DNA of 64,000 bases from Pohlia nutans (GCA_022496805.1 CM040103.1:4544001-4608000); one strand, 5' to 3'; positions 45,076-57,060 are shown, counted from the first letter of the stretch. The notes: generated by a model from the letters alone, not told the origin. Program-made: numbers and translations.

Positions 45076-45410
45076 ATTTTTAACAAGAAATTTGAGGGTA
45101 CCAATTTACTAGTGGGAATGCTTTAAGAAATAATGCTAAATCATGGTATCCAAGGCCACTGGGAACCTAAAATCACGTGTGTTTGTAGCATACATTAAAA
45201 ACCTCCTATATACAAGTACTTTTAAAGAAAAATGGAATTAAGTAATACAAAAAAAAAATACAACGATAAAAATATAAGTGGCAATATGTATACAGATATA
45301 CCTTTAAATGACAATCAACTCCTACCATATGTGTTGTGTTGAAAAACCCAAATTTTCATTAACAAAGTCATTGAAAACTTTTTCATTGCTCAGATGTACC
45401 TCATATGTGT

Positions 45411-45646
45411 TTAACCCCTAAAGGACCAAGGAACCCAAATTGGGCCTCATGTTTTTCTAGCGGTTTTGAGTAGATTTTATGTGGGCTTTCTTTAGTTCAA
45501 ATTTGTTTGTTTTTCATCAACACATGCAATGTTCTTCACTGATTTTGATGATATACATTTAGCCTCATCTGAATAATATTTTTTACAATATAATGAATTG
45601 AATTTGTCATTTTTAAACCATGGATCCTTGGTCCTCTAGGGGTTAT
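45411..45646. mobile_element. TTAA-flanked MITE, 235-bp family, copy 3
   Basis: It starts TTAACCCCTAAAGGACCAAG and ends CCTTGGTCCTCTAGGGGTTA. It occupies the same place as 35,647-35,884, so it was present before copies 1 and 2 separated. A partial downstream repeat (45,720-46,060) has the same flanks without it (TTAA at 45,982-45,985). Confidence 0.85.
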
Positions 45647-46327
45647 TTTGCAATGTACGTCATAGTAATTAATACAATTAGTGTTTCCAAAGCTGCTATC
45701 AAATGATCAATAAGATTATATGTCGCATACATTATATGTAGCATATATTAAAATTAAACCTCCTGTATACAAGTATTTAAAAAAAAATGGAACCAAGTAA
45801 CACATTTAAAATTTCAACAATAAAAATGTAAGTGGCAAAATTTATACAAATATACTTTTAGATGACAATCAACCCCTATTATATGTGTAATGTTGAAAAA
45901 CCCTAATTTTCATTAACAAAGTCATTGAAATTTTTCTTCATATGTACCTCATATGTACCTCATATGTACCTCATATGTGTTTTAATTTTGCAATGTACGT
46001 CATAGTAGTTAATACAATTAGTGTTTCCAAGGCTGCCATCAAAGATTATATGTCCACTTGTTGTTATCACTTTTTTTTACCAACATAAGCCGATCCCTAT
46101 GTTTGATAGACTATCCATCAGGTCTAGTGGATCCATTCCTTCAGGCCAAAAAGCAAGTGAAGTGAAGAATGATAATGCTTGCGAGGGATGAGAAAGGGGC
46201 ATTTGGGGGCTAGAGAGAGGAAGGAAGGCCGATCAAGCTGGGGATGCTGCCGCCCGCGGTGGGCACATTTCGCTAGGCAGGCAAGTAAAAGTATCACACA
46301 TGCGCCAACCACCACAACGCCCTCTTA

Positions 46328-47910
46328 CAGTCAGACCTCGATAAGTGTTACCTTGATAAGTGTTAAACTCTATATGTGTTATGGAGATTTCCACTCCCTT
46401 AAAATTAAGACTAGCAAGTGTTATGGAGTGTTATGTGTTAAGTGTTATGGAGTGTTATGTGTTAAGTGTTATGCAATGTCGCACTCCCGACTTTGTTAAT
46501 TTTACCTTGGTAAGTGATAAAACTCTATATGTGTTATGGAGATTTCCGCTCTCTTAAAATTAAGACTAGTAAGTGTTATGTGTTAGTGTTATGCAATGTC
46601 GTGCTCCCGACTTTGTTAATTTTTGAACAATTTATGTTATATTTTGAGAGGAGGATGGTAAGTATTCATTCTTTCGACGGACTTAGATGAATAATGAATC
46701 AATTATATTTTATAGTTTCATTCATTTTTCCTATAAATGTTATGTATTTACCTTTTTAATTCTTCTAAGTGTTATTTTTTATAAGTGTTACAAATAATCG
46801 GCATCACCCACTATAAGTGTTATGTGTTACTAGTGTCTAAAGGTATGTTCACACCTGGCCTTAGAGGTGGTCTTACAAGGGGGTCTTACATCCTAAAAGT
46901 GTATGTTCCCACCTACATTCTTTAGTAATTACCAATCCTATATGGATGTACACATGGCACACTTTTGAGAATGGGTATTAGCTAACATTTAGGAGGACAA
47001 AAAATATTTGAGCGATAGTAGGCAATTGTTAAGGGAGTACCAAAATACGAAATATTCCCTAGTTTTGAACACTAAAGAATGGTCTCAGCTAATGTGGCAC
47101 TTGAGGGGCCATTATGTAATCCCCCTACTATTGCTAACACCTTTCCAAACCTCATTGATGACAACTTTCCTACAAAGAAGGTATTTTCCCCAAAATTGTG
47201 GGGGTGTTAAATTTTTATCCACGGTCTTTGCAAAGGCCCAGTATGAACGGGCCTTAACCCTTTAACGTCCTAATTCAACACTGTTTTCAAAGATGCGCTA
47301 TAAAATGTTTGATGAAACCCTAAAATGGAGTAGATGTACAAAGGAAACCTGTAAATGTCAATGTGAAGATCACATCTGTACGGTTGGATGCATCATATAT
47401 TTTTTTAGTATTTTTAATTTAATTTTGAAATTCAATTAAAAATCCCAAATCAACACGAAAAAATTTCAAAAAATTGTGATGAAATTGGAATAACATGCCC
47501 GACGAGATGGTATGGTTTCCATTATTTGATTCTACCTATTTTTGAAAATCATGTTTGAGGTCTCACTTTTTGAACTAAGAATGAAACTTGACATAAACCG
47601 ATTGCATTATTTTTCCAAAAATAATAATAACTTATTTTGAAGATCCAAACTGTTCAAAGAATAGTCAACTTGCACAAGAACCAAGAGTAATTTTGGTGGA
47701 TGAAGACTGTTCATTTTGGATGAAAATTGAACAGCTACAATCTGTTTGGTGTCCAATATTTGGACGCTGTTGCCTCAAACTTCCATCGGTTAGATGCCGA
47801 TAGTCCCTCTAAGAAGTTGACCGCAAAGGAGGAAATCCTTCGCGCCCGAAAGGGTTAAGTGTTAACTAAAAGTATGCTCCCAACCCCTAACACTTATCGA
47901 GGTCTGACTG
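46328..47910. mobile_element. Tc1/mariner (pogo-like) TIR element, 1.6 kb, non-autonomous
   Basis: CAGTCAGACCTCGATAAGTG after TA (46,326-46,327) is mirrored by CACTTATCGAGGTCTGACTG before TA (47,911-47,912). The CAGT..ACCTCGAT end type resembles pogo/Tigger. The interior contains variable repeats of AAGTGTTATGGAGTGTTATG (46,420-46,480, 46,570-46,590, 46,740-46,830) and a nested TTAA element at 47,254-47,858. No transposase frame is evident. It lies in the promoter-proximal region of SINA copy 2. Confidence 0.8.
47254..47858. mobile_element. TTAA element nested in the pogo-like element
   Basis: It starts TTAACCCTTTAACGTCC and ends CGCGCCCGAAAGGGTTAA. The interior shares AAACTTGACATAAACC, GAGGTCTCACTTTTTGAAC and AAATTGGAATAACATG with 53,380-53,762 and, reversed, with 8,914-9,824. 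It is an uninterrupted family member, useful as the empty site for the foldback at 9,411. Confidence 0.8.
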
Positions 47911-48009
47911 TATATGGTACGCAAAAGTTTTTCCTCGGGGCCAAGGCTGGTTCTCCCTGCCCCTGCCCGGTCCTGCCCGGTCCGTTCGCAATGCCTGGCG
48001 TCGCGTGCG

Positions 48010-49005
48010 ACGGTACCCTCCCTTTCGGGACGCGGGCTTGCCCCTCGCGACAGGGCTGAACCTATAAAGACCTTGGAAATGTGTCCCACCTGACGACGTC
48101 TTGCAAAAATCAGGTTCAGCTGAACCTCGCTCCTTCGACAACTGAAGTTTTGTAGTTTTGAGATGCGGAGTGAACGTTCAGGAACGTTTTCAGGATATTG
48201 TTTGAGCTTTGTAGTTTTGGCGTGAGGTGCGAACGTTCAGGACTGTTTTCAATTATGATTTTCTTTTTGCGATGAAGGCGTGCATATACAGTATGCATGT
48301 TATTGCTCCAAACATGCTTGTTCTTTGCATGTTGTTACATTGAGGTAAAGTTCGATAGTTTACTCTTTGTTCATGTTATATACTCTCGTGCGGATTATGC
48401 TAATTACGTACAGGCATTTTGAGTTGAACAACCCTAGCCTGCGAGAGAGACGATGACGCATGTTTCCCTTTAGATCCACTGTAATTTTCCAAGCTAGGGC
48501 TTCTTGATCCATCTTCCTTGGTAGACGTCCTCAGGTCGAAGTCTGCGATTGCTGGAGTCTGGAACTAAGTTTCCAGAGATCGAATTTGTGAGCTTCAGAG
48601 ATTGAAGCCTCATGTGTTTTTCTAGCAGTTTTGAGTAGGTTACATGGGGGCTTTCTTGTAACTATATGTTCAATTTTCTTTCGTTTTTCAACCAACACAT
48701 GCAACGTTCTTCTAGTGATGTACAATTTTGGCCTGGTCTGAATTGTGTTAATTTTCCACATTATGAGCAATTGGAATTGGCCATTTTTGAAACTGTGAAT
48801 TGTTGGGTGTGCGACGTTTTCAAGCTTGCGTTGTATGGCAAGGACAAAATTGTACTGTAATTGAACTGTGTCTTTGGGTTTCTTTTTATCAGGATCCATT
48901 AAAAACTTGAGTACACTGCGTTGGCTTAGCTGCAATCTGATCGGAGCCCACTGGGAGTGCCAAGTTATAGAAGACAGTTAGAACACACTGAAGACATAGG
49001 TGGAA
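48010..49005 (+). promoter_or_regulatory. SINA copy 2 promoter and leader
   Basis: TATAAA at 48,063-48,068 in CTGAACCTATAAAGACCTTG matches copy 1. The degenerate 235-bp MITE relic is at about 48,605-48,805 (CTCATGTGTTTTTCTAGCAG, GTTTTGAGTAGGTTACATGG). The sequence is otherwise collinear with 36,050-37,011. Confidence 0.6.
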
Positions 49006-50403
49006 ATGAAGTCGGAGTCGTCTGAGATCAGCAATTGTAGGAGTGACGGGTCGGTACAAGAAATTAAGAACAGCAATGGGAGTGACGGGCCAGTACAAGA
49101 AATCGATGCAGAAACAAAGGCAGCACTGGAAACTGAGCTGAAGAGTTGGAGTGCCTCTTCGGCAAATGGACTTAAAGGAGCAGAGACTGAGCGAGAGTGC
49201 AAGTTTTCCATCTTTCCAGATTGGAACTGCATCATTTGCAAAGAACCATTCAAGAACTATGAAGTTTACCAGTTACTTCAATGACTTATACTAATACACA
49301 CATTTGGCTGTAAGATACAACTTGATCGTAGGAAATTTTTCCAAGAGTGTTTCAAAGGATTGACAGAATCGTATTCATGAACACAACCAATGATACTCTC
49401 CCCGCAGTAACTGACTGCGTTTTCACAATTGAAAGAAGTACAACATAAGCCCCAAGTTTATTTGTAGAACTATCAGCAGACATCTGTAACCTCACATTGG
49501 ATTTCTTTGGAGATATCAATCTCGATTTGAATGGACCAAAACGTGACGTTCAAGTGCTGCAAAGTAGGCCTTTCTAGTTGAGTGGTTCAAACTGAGTGTA
49601 ACGTTCCAGTTCATAGTTTAGAGCCCTTTTCGAATGTGCCAATTTTATTCAATGTAACGAATACTACTTGAAAAGCTAGAGCGGCTTTCTTCTACAGTAC
49701 AATCCTATGTATGCAAAATGAGTTTCTGAAGTTGAATTGCCTGCGGTATGTTGTGTTGGTTTTCCAGTGTCAAACACGACACCTAGCATGCCACAAGTGT
49801 TCCCAGAGTGGCCGGAAATGCCGTAATTGCTCAAAGGCAGTGAGCTGGATCAGGAATCGTGCAGTTGAAGACATGATGAAGTCACTGGTGGTGACTTGCA
49901 GATTTGCCAATCTGGGTTGCAAGGAAGTGATGAAGTACAACGAAATGGTATGGTCAAAGCATGAGGAGAACTGCTCTTTTGCGCCTATGGTTTGCCCAAT
50001 GCCAAGCTGCAGTCAGGCTGGGGTGAAGAATCTTCTTGATGAACACTTGCTATCTAAGCACAAGATAAGCTTTACAGTAGATGTAGGGCCATATTCATAC
50101 TCTCCATCAAAAGAATTTGAGCTGGATTCCTCGACTACTTTGGTAATGGTGAGGCATGTCAATGAATTTCATCTTCTCCATCAAGAGAGCACAGCTTTGG
50201 GAGACAAACTTCAAATTACATCTCCAGCAGGGTCTCGAAAAAGGAAGTATCAACTTGACGTGACAATCAGTGAAGAGCAAACATACTCCCTCAAGTCTGT
50301 ATCCACGTGCAACATTCAACAAGGTGGCAAGCTAATAATCCCCAAGGAGCCAGGTGATGACACTCTTAAGAAGCGTTGCAAAATTAGCTTTTCGTTGCTC
50401 TAA
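49006..50403 (+). CDS. SINA-type E3 ligase, copy 2, splice donor mutated
   Basis: Exon 1 starts at ATG 49,006 and encodes an acidic/serine N-terminus with a repeated GSDG(S/P)VQEI segment, then the first RING half (WNCIICKEP). The homologous exon end reads TACCAG/TTACTT where copy 1 has TTCCAG/GTACTT: the donor GT has become TT. Unspliced, the frame stops at 49,284. Exon 2 (49,768-50,403, acceptor TTTTCCAG intact) keeps the rest of the RING, the double zinc finger and the substrate domain without breaks. An in-frame ATG at 49,711 could start a protein lacking the first RING ligands. Either a cryptic donor is used or the copy is losing E3 activity. Confidence 0.7.
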
Positions 50404-51860
50404 GATTAGGGCATCCGGCCTTTTGTTTTCTTGATGTCACTATGAAAGTATGAACCGGGATATGTTGTGTACGTACGTAGATTGAAGAACTCGTGCAATC
50501 AAACCTTCTCTTTTTGATTAGACTTTGAATTTTTGAATTCCTACTGGACAAGCTATCGTGATTACCTTACATTCCATAGACCTCATCCCTGCATCATGTT
50601 TTGATTCTAATTGCACATTGATCATGCAGTCCCTCTTTCGACTCTCTTTGATGATTTATGTCAAATAATATGACTTGAATTTTATATTTCAAATTTTATA
50701 CAAAAATGTCGGTGATTGCATTCATAGATCTAACGGTATGAATAGAATTTAAGTTTCATACTGTACAACTTTTGTTGAGCCATCAAGTTCAAAATATCCC
50801 TCTTACGTGCATTTTGTAATGCAACCCTACAATTCTCCAGCTCTACAATTCTCCAAATGTGGGCATTTAGGGATTAAAGCATCGATTTCAATTACTAAAC
50901 ATCAATCAGGAAGCTACCGTAGGAGGGGAAAACTTCAATCTCTCCATTTTTATATAACATACTTCTGCAATTCTAATTGGGTCTACCATTGCAAACATCA
51001 ACCCCTCAATAATCAAATGTTTGAACGTTGTAGTCATATATATTTGCGTACAAGCAAGTGATTGCTACCATATTTCACTGTATTTGGGTACAATCTTCTA
51101 CTTTCAGAGTATTTGAATACATCATTGTATTTTAACACATGAGATGAATTATACCGTGGTCATATACATGGAGCCCTAGGCACAAGTTTACGAGTTAACA
51201 TAATACTCCAAGATTACTGGCTGTGACGGTAACTTCAGTTGTTGTATTGTTGGGAGCCTGATTCGAGTTTGAGCTGCATCATCCCATCTCTTGCAACAAT
51301 TGGAATTTGAGCCATAGCCAGGTTGTCTTCATTGCCATGCTGTGATAACTCAACTCCTTCCTCCAGATCTGAATTCAAACCTTCATGTGCATGCATTTTT
51401 GGCTCAGCTCAAATGACGCTTCACATCAAAAAAATTCAATAGAATAGCTTCCAATTCCTTTTGACAGGTTCAAGATTCAATTTGCATTTTCATTTGTAAG
51501 ATTATAACTAATTTTTAGGGACATAATTTTACTCATATAACTTTAAAAGTTGCATGAACTCTCTTACTCTGTACCTTCAATAAGTATAATTATGTCTGAA
51601 TTGATTAAACCACTGAGTTTGTAGGGGTTGAATTAATCTGAAAGAGTGCCGGGATGAATATCAAATACACTTTCATCTAGGAAGAAACACACAATATGAA
51701 ACCTAGAAATAGAGTTAACGGATACTGTATCTCTATTGTGAACTCAAGAAAATGGGCATTTGGCTGGCATATAATTGATTATACCGACACATACAAGACT
51801 GGCTGTGCACGAGGGGAATCATTCAAAACATAAAAATTAACAAAAAATTCCCCTCCTTGT
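50404..51860. other. Spacer after SINA copy 2
   Basis: No gene supported. A lone right-hand TTAA-element-like end (GGGCATTTAGGGATTAA) lies at about 50,861-50,875 without a matching left end. The stretch 51,720-51,830 matches 38,740-38,850, another part of the segmental repeat. Confidence 0.45.
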
Positions 51861-52735
51861 TCAGTAGACAGGGCGGTGAGAAGGCATAATTTCTGTTGCC
51901 TCAAGTTCTTCTCCCCCACGTATATGCAAGCTTCTACTCCACCTTGCCGTTGTGTCCACAAGGATGCCCCAGATGCAGGATCCAATTAATAGGAACACTC
52001 CCAGAGGCACCAAGTCTGTGATCTTCATCCAGTCCAAACTTGTCTCATTACTCCTGGAAGACAAGCAATTAACATGAATAATTTAATCGACAACACATGG
52101 AACCCTCACAGTTTGACTCCAGGGCCAAACTCGGGTGGGGAGGTAAAAATGAAAGATTTTTTGTCTAGGGCAGTTTTTTTTGCCCCCACATCCGTCAAAA
52201 ACACCATGGATTTACCCCGGTAAAGGTTCCAGAAATGGAGTCAAGGTTTGAACCTTGACTCCCAATCTGTCACAGTGCTAAATGGGGTAAAGAATGAGGC
52301 CAAACTAACCACTTTCTACCCGGACAAAAATTTCTGGACCTTGTGCAAGCAAATAATGAACAAGAAACAAACAAACTAATGTCATGTTGTGGCTAATGTG
52401 CATGGGTCAGCTCATTCAATGTTGATTAACTCCTAAACGTCAGAACGTGCCTTTGCGACTAGTAGAATACGGTGTATTTTGGTTGTATTGGAATGGATCC
52501 AAACCTTTAATGGGTTTGAGTTCAAAAGAGAAGTTGAAATTTAGATTAATGCGGTTCGAGTGAGTTATTGAGATCTCAATTTAAAGTTTCTTGTTGGTAA
52601 CAAATCCCATTCATACGAGAGTGTATATACTATCCCCATGGGACGTTTAGGGGTTAACGTACCCAGGACTTTAACCAAAACAAGACACTTGCACCCTGTC
52701 TCCTGCCAGTTCTCTCCTGTGAATATAGAGTCATC
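51861..52735 (-). pseudogene. Small membrane-protein gene remnant, copy 2
   Basis: The last exon (52,053-51,861, acceptor CTTCCAG) reads SNETSLDWMKITDLVPLGVF, then LLIGSCIWGILVDTTARW (one hydrophobic segment) and a charged tail to a stop. The upstream block at 52,657-52,735, after an acceptor TATTCACAG, corresponds to PAGDMVLSVLVELK in copy 1 but has a frameshift. A TTAA MITE lies between them (52,426-52,657). No family recognised. The conserved splice sites suggest a once-real gene. Confidence 0.4.
52426..52657. mobile_element. TTAA-flanked MITE, 232 bp
   Basis: It starts TTAACTCCTAAACGTCAG and ends ATGGGACGTTTAGGGGTTAA. Copy 1 at about 39,085-39,105 runs CAAAACTTTTTGAACACACC without it, while here the same context is split. 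Non-coding. Confidence 0.8.
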
Positions 52736-53010
52736 ATAATTTTGAGCGTGGAGAAAACAAAGGACATAAATATCTAACAAAGACCATTGTGAATGAACAA
52801 TCTGTTGCGTAGTTCGACTCTCTAAGATTCAGCCGAACAACATAAACCATATTTGAAGCTTAATCAAATTTGGACAAATCAGTATATAGAAGTTCCTAGA
52901 ATGATTCACATGCATTCAAGGACTCTACCGGTAGAAGTGGAATTGGCTGATTCTGCCATAGAGAGGATGGAGAGCATGGAGAGAACGCAGAGACTATGCA
53001 TATCTGATTA

Positions 53011-53304
53011 AGGTCGAGGCACCTAAAGCCGACCAGGTACCTAAAGCGGATCAGGCCTAATTTCTAGATTTTGAAAGGAAAGATGTACCTCATTTGTACA
53101 TTAGAGCATGTGATCGGCTTTGGGTTCTGAAGTACTTTTCACTTTGAAAAATTGTACAAATTTCAATATTGGGAAATAATTCATGGAAAAATTTGCATTC
53201 TCCGCGAAAACTAACTTCCAACCCAGGAAAAATATCACCCTATTAATGGCTGGTCCAAAAATAGTGTAGATAGCTTAAGTGATCGGTTTTAGGTGCCTCG
53301 ACCT
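53011..53304. mobile_element. TA-flanked MITE, AGGTCGAGGCACC ends
   Basis: The left end is AGGTCGAGGCACCTAAAGCC after TA. The right end is GGTTTTAGGTGCCTCGACCT before TA. Copy 1 (about 39,410-39,445) lacks it between CATATAATTTGCTC and AGTGCCTGAACGAAGAC. A related right end lies at 54,765-54,783. Confidence 0.8.
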
Positions 53305-53379
53305 TATCTGCTGTGATGCCTGAACGAAGACCTCTTTGGTGATGAAAATACATGTACATTCAATTTACTCACACTATAA

Positions 53380-53762
53380 TTTTGCAAGGTTTCAGCTTGA
53401 AATTCAATTAAAAATCCAAAAATTAACACAAAAAAATTAACAAATATTTTTATGAAATTGGAATAACATGCACTACGAGATCATGGTATGATTTCCATTA
53501 TTTAATTCTAATTATTTTGGAAAATCATATTCAAAGTCTCACTTTTTGAATCAAGAATGAAACTTGACATAAACCAATTGTGTTGTTCTTCAAAGAATCA
53601 CAATATCTTATTTTAAAGATCTATATTGTACAAATGATAGTCAACTAGCACAAGAACTAAGAGAAATTTGCATGCATGAAAAACTGTACATGATGTAGTG
53701 TTGAGAAAGGTTGCAATTTGTTTGACGGCCATGATATGGACGTAGGCGCGTCAAAGGGTTAA
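53380..53762. mobile_element. Left-truncated TTAA element of the 47.3 kb family
   Basis: It shares GGAATAACATGCACTACGAG, GAATGAAACTTGACATAAAC and GTCAACTAGCACAAGAAC with 47,254-47,858 and ends GCGCGTCAAAGGGTTAA. No matching left end is seen. It abuts the segmental repeat at 53,762. Confidence 0.65.
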
Positions 53763-54179
53763 GCATCAGGAAAGTCTGAAAGAGTCAGCCACTTCATGAG
53801 AGTGGGCATGAGCATTACAAGTACAGTAGAATAAAAAAAAATGGAAATTAGGGACAATGTTTCTGGTTGTACATCAGCTAGCTCGCGGCAAATCCAGGGA
53901 GGCAAATTGACAAAACCAAATCAAACTCAAGGAAAAAGCTTGATAACACAGTGCTCTGCATTGATATTCACTGCCAATTCATACTTCCTCTTGGAAGGCT
54001 TTGCCCGCACTACTAGCAAAGGTGTCGCTTCTCACTCAGAACAGTGTTAGAGTTCACTATACACATTTGTCCTACATGACAAATCGCACTCATCAAGTCT
54101 TGAGCGCCTCGGCAGTGAGTGCGAAGTGGTGTTGTTTGACTCACCTACCAAAAGAAAAGCGACGCCTTCTCCTTGTAGT

Positions 54180-54300
54180 GCCAGGACGTAATTTGAAGTT
54201 TGTCTCACAAAGGTGGGAGCTTTTGATGGAGAAAATAAAATTCATTGGAAGGTCAATGCCACAACAATACAGTCCAAGTAATGGAGGAATCCAACTCATT
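54180..54300 (-). pseudogene. Reversed SINA C-terminal fragment, second copy
   Basis: The region holds AATTTGAAGTTTGTCTCACA, TTTGATGGAGAAAATAAAAT and GGAATCCAACTCATTT. It is the antisense of the SINA coding segment from FELDSS through EFHLLxQES to GDKLQI. It is paralogous to 43,430-43,510 but longer. Confidence 0.65.
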
Positions 54301-54857
54301 TTATTTTTTAATACAGTCCATATTACATTTATAGCTCGGCGCATACCCTACATCCACTAGAGAGCTGGTGTTGTGCTCAGAAGGGTTTTCTTTTCTGGCA
54401 CCTTGGAGCCAGACTCCAATGTCGTGGCACAGTCACAATGGTCTAAATTTGAAGGGACCACCCTCTATTGTATGTATGAAACACTGCTACAATGAAGAAA
54501 AAAACCTTGGTGCTTAGTTAGCAAGTGTTGAGCAAGGATGCTCGTCACATCAGCCTGCACTACAGCAGATCCTGGTCGCTTGCACCGGCCATTTAATATC
54601 ACCGGCCATTTAATATTCACTTCAAAAATTTGTATCAATTTGTATATTGGGAATAAAATTGTGAAAATTTGTGCATTCTGTGAGAAATCTTCTTCCAAAT
54701 GACCGAAAAATATTTCACATAAATAACCTTGAAAAAATGAGGCCATATTTCTTGAGTTGGTGGTTTTAGGACATCCTACCTTAGTGTTGATTGCAACCTG
54801 ACATTGGGCATACTGCAGACACAAAAGAGCAATTCCGCTCACGCTTTGACGGCTCCA

Positions 54858-55060
54858 AATCTTTGGCAAATTGAGAAGGTGGATTGCAAAGGGAGAAGGG
54901 AAGAATGCTTTGCAGAAGGGAAGGGAAGGGGGCAGAGACCGGATAAGGCCCTTTGGCTCGGTTATCTCAACCCCAGGCTTGCGTTGAGGTTCAGTGCACC
55001 AATACCTCTTTAATGTCACAGTCTACGGCTCCCAAAATGCACGTGATGATATGGAGTTTT
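54858..55060 (-). pseudogene. rpl4 5' flank remnant, segmental copy 3
   Basis: CTTTGGCAAATTGAGAAGGT, GCCCTTTGGCTCGGTTATCT, CAGTGCACCAATACCTC and AATGCACGTGATGATATGGA match the leader and promoter of rpl4. The start codon and all coding sequence are gone; the homology begins just upstream of where the ATG would be. Confidence 0.8.
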
Positions 55061-55145
55061 ATGACAATGGGACCGCACAGGAAGCCTAGTTGAGTTGAAA
55101 GTTGGAAGTTTTCAATTGAATTGTGAACCATACAAGCAATTTAGT

Positions 55146-55969
55146 TTAACCCTTTAGTGCCCAAGGTATTGTAGTTGGGAGCACTGGATTTTAGTGGATT
55201 TTTCCACTGTTGTGATTGAGACTACCAGAAATAGAATGGATTAAATTAGAAAGTAGTCGTACAATTCTATTCTCAACTGGAGAGCACACATTTTATTAAA
55301 ATTTGAGAATCATCCAATAGTGGGATTGGAAGATTATAGTATGTATTTGAACTGTATAATGCATGCTCAAAAATGAGATTTCGGGGGTGTGTCTCGGGGT
55401 GTGTGCCTTCAAAGTTAAATAGAATTTGGGTTACATTTTCAAAAATGAAAGTAAAGAAGTTTAGCTATGCCCTATGTCAACACCTCTCCGTTGCAATCTT
55501 TTATATTAAGAATAGACTCACACATAATTATTGTGAATTTTATAAGTGAAAGTGACTTATCTATATACAGTTTAGGACAAAATTTTATATGTTGAAAATT
55601 GACAAGAGTGGGTACATTAGTCAAGATCGGATTACACACACTAATGGAAGATGAAGAAGAGAGCACAATCTAAAAAAATAAAACAAGATAACAATCTTCC
55701 AAACACAAGAAATACTGCAAAATATACGTGTTGTATTTGTAAGTATTTATTGTATTTTCAAGTATTTGCAGTATTTATGCATTCTCTTGATAGGTATTTT
55801 GATAGTTGTACAATTACAAATCGAAATTTTCTTTTTCTAGAAGGTGCATAATGTATATGGCAAAATCTGAACTTCAAAACTAAAGTTCCAATTCTTCATG
55901 GATTCTCTGCAATTTGCATTTCAAACATTGCAGTGACTATAATGTGGTTAGCTGGGCACTAAAGGGTAA
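55146..55969. mobile_element. TTAA-type element, CCCTTTAGTGCCCA ends
   Basis: TTAACCCTTTAGTGCCCA on the left pairs with TGGGCACTAAAGGG on the right, a 14-bp perfect inverted repeat. The right target copy has decayed (TAAA). The 820-bp interior is non-coding. It splits the copy 3 rpl4 promoter from its minisatellite. Confidence 0.75.
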
Positions 55970-56649
55970 ATCAATTTGGTTGAAAATTTTAAATCCTAAT
56001 TTGAATTTTTTTCAACTCTAAGTCGCACTAGAAAATCAGTTGAAAATAAAGAGATGTATGAGAAATCATAATCCATCAATGCACCTTTAAATCTTTAATT
56101 CATTAAATTCACTCAATTGCAATTATTGATTAGTGTATGAACCTATATCATATAAATTTTTAATTTTTGTTTAATTGAATAAATTATATGAAAGTCATAT
56201 TCAAATAAATAAAAATGTGTTGTTATAATTTGGCATATAATATATCATTTTGGAGTATAATGATAAGTTTTTGAATAAATTAAATCAATTAAAAAAAAAT
56301 TACAAACATAAAGAATCCAAAAAAAATTACCCTAGCTAGAAAGAACCGTTGGTTTATTAATTCTCATGTCTTGAAGAGAATTTTTGTGTTGAAGAAAATT
56401 TCCAAATTTCCAAATTTTTAAACTTTACTCAATGGTGGGGAAAAGCATCGTTGACTTTTGTAGTGTAGTTTTCAACTGTGGTGTGGGGACCACACGAGAG
56501 AAACTTTCTCCTTTAGGGGAACACAATTGAGCATTTTGTCCCAATTCAATTGATCGAGTCGCTTAGTGCGACCTCTGGTTGAAATAATTCTCAACTGAAT
56601 GGCCTTAACTACCCCCCCCCCCCCCCCCCCCCCCTCCAAACTCTCAATG
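55970..56649. other. AT-rich insertion ending in a C23 tract
   Basis: No gene. CAATTTGGTTGAAAATTTT at 55,972 and TCAACTGAATGGCC at 56,591 suggest another inserted element with inverted CAACT(G/A)A-like ends. A run of 23 C residues occupies 56,612-56,634. Confidence 0.4.
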
Positions 56650-57060
56650 TATCCTTTTTAATACCTAAATATCCATAGTACTTCATTCATTACAAACAAA
56701 ATGAGGACCTACGTTTAAACATCTATAGTACTTCATTCATTACAAACGAAATGAAGACCTAGGCCTAAACATTCATAGTACTCCATTCATTACAAACAAA
56801 ATGAAGACCTAGGCCTAAACATCCATGGTACTTTATTCATTACAAACGAAATGAAGACCTAGGCCTAAACATCCATAGTACTTTATTCATCACTAACGAA
56901 ATGAATAAAGTATGGCTTAAATATCCATAGTACTTTATTCATTACAAATGAAGTGAAGGCTTAAGCCTAAACATTTTTAGTACTTCATTCATTGCAAACA
57001 AAATGAAGACTTAAGCCTAAACATCCCTAGTATTTCATTCATTACAAATGGGACCTTAAT
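56650..57060. repeat. Minisatellite, segmental copy 3
   Basis: About eight units of 50-56 bp contain CATAGTACTTCATTCATTAC and AAATGAAGACCTAGGCCTAA. This is the best ordered version of the second minisatellite type. Confidence 0.85.
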
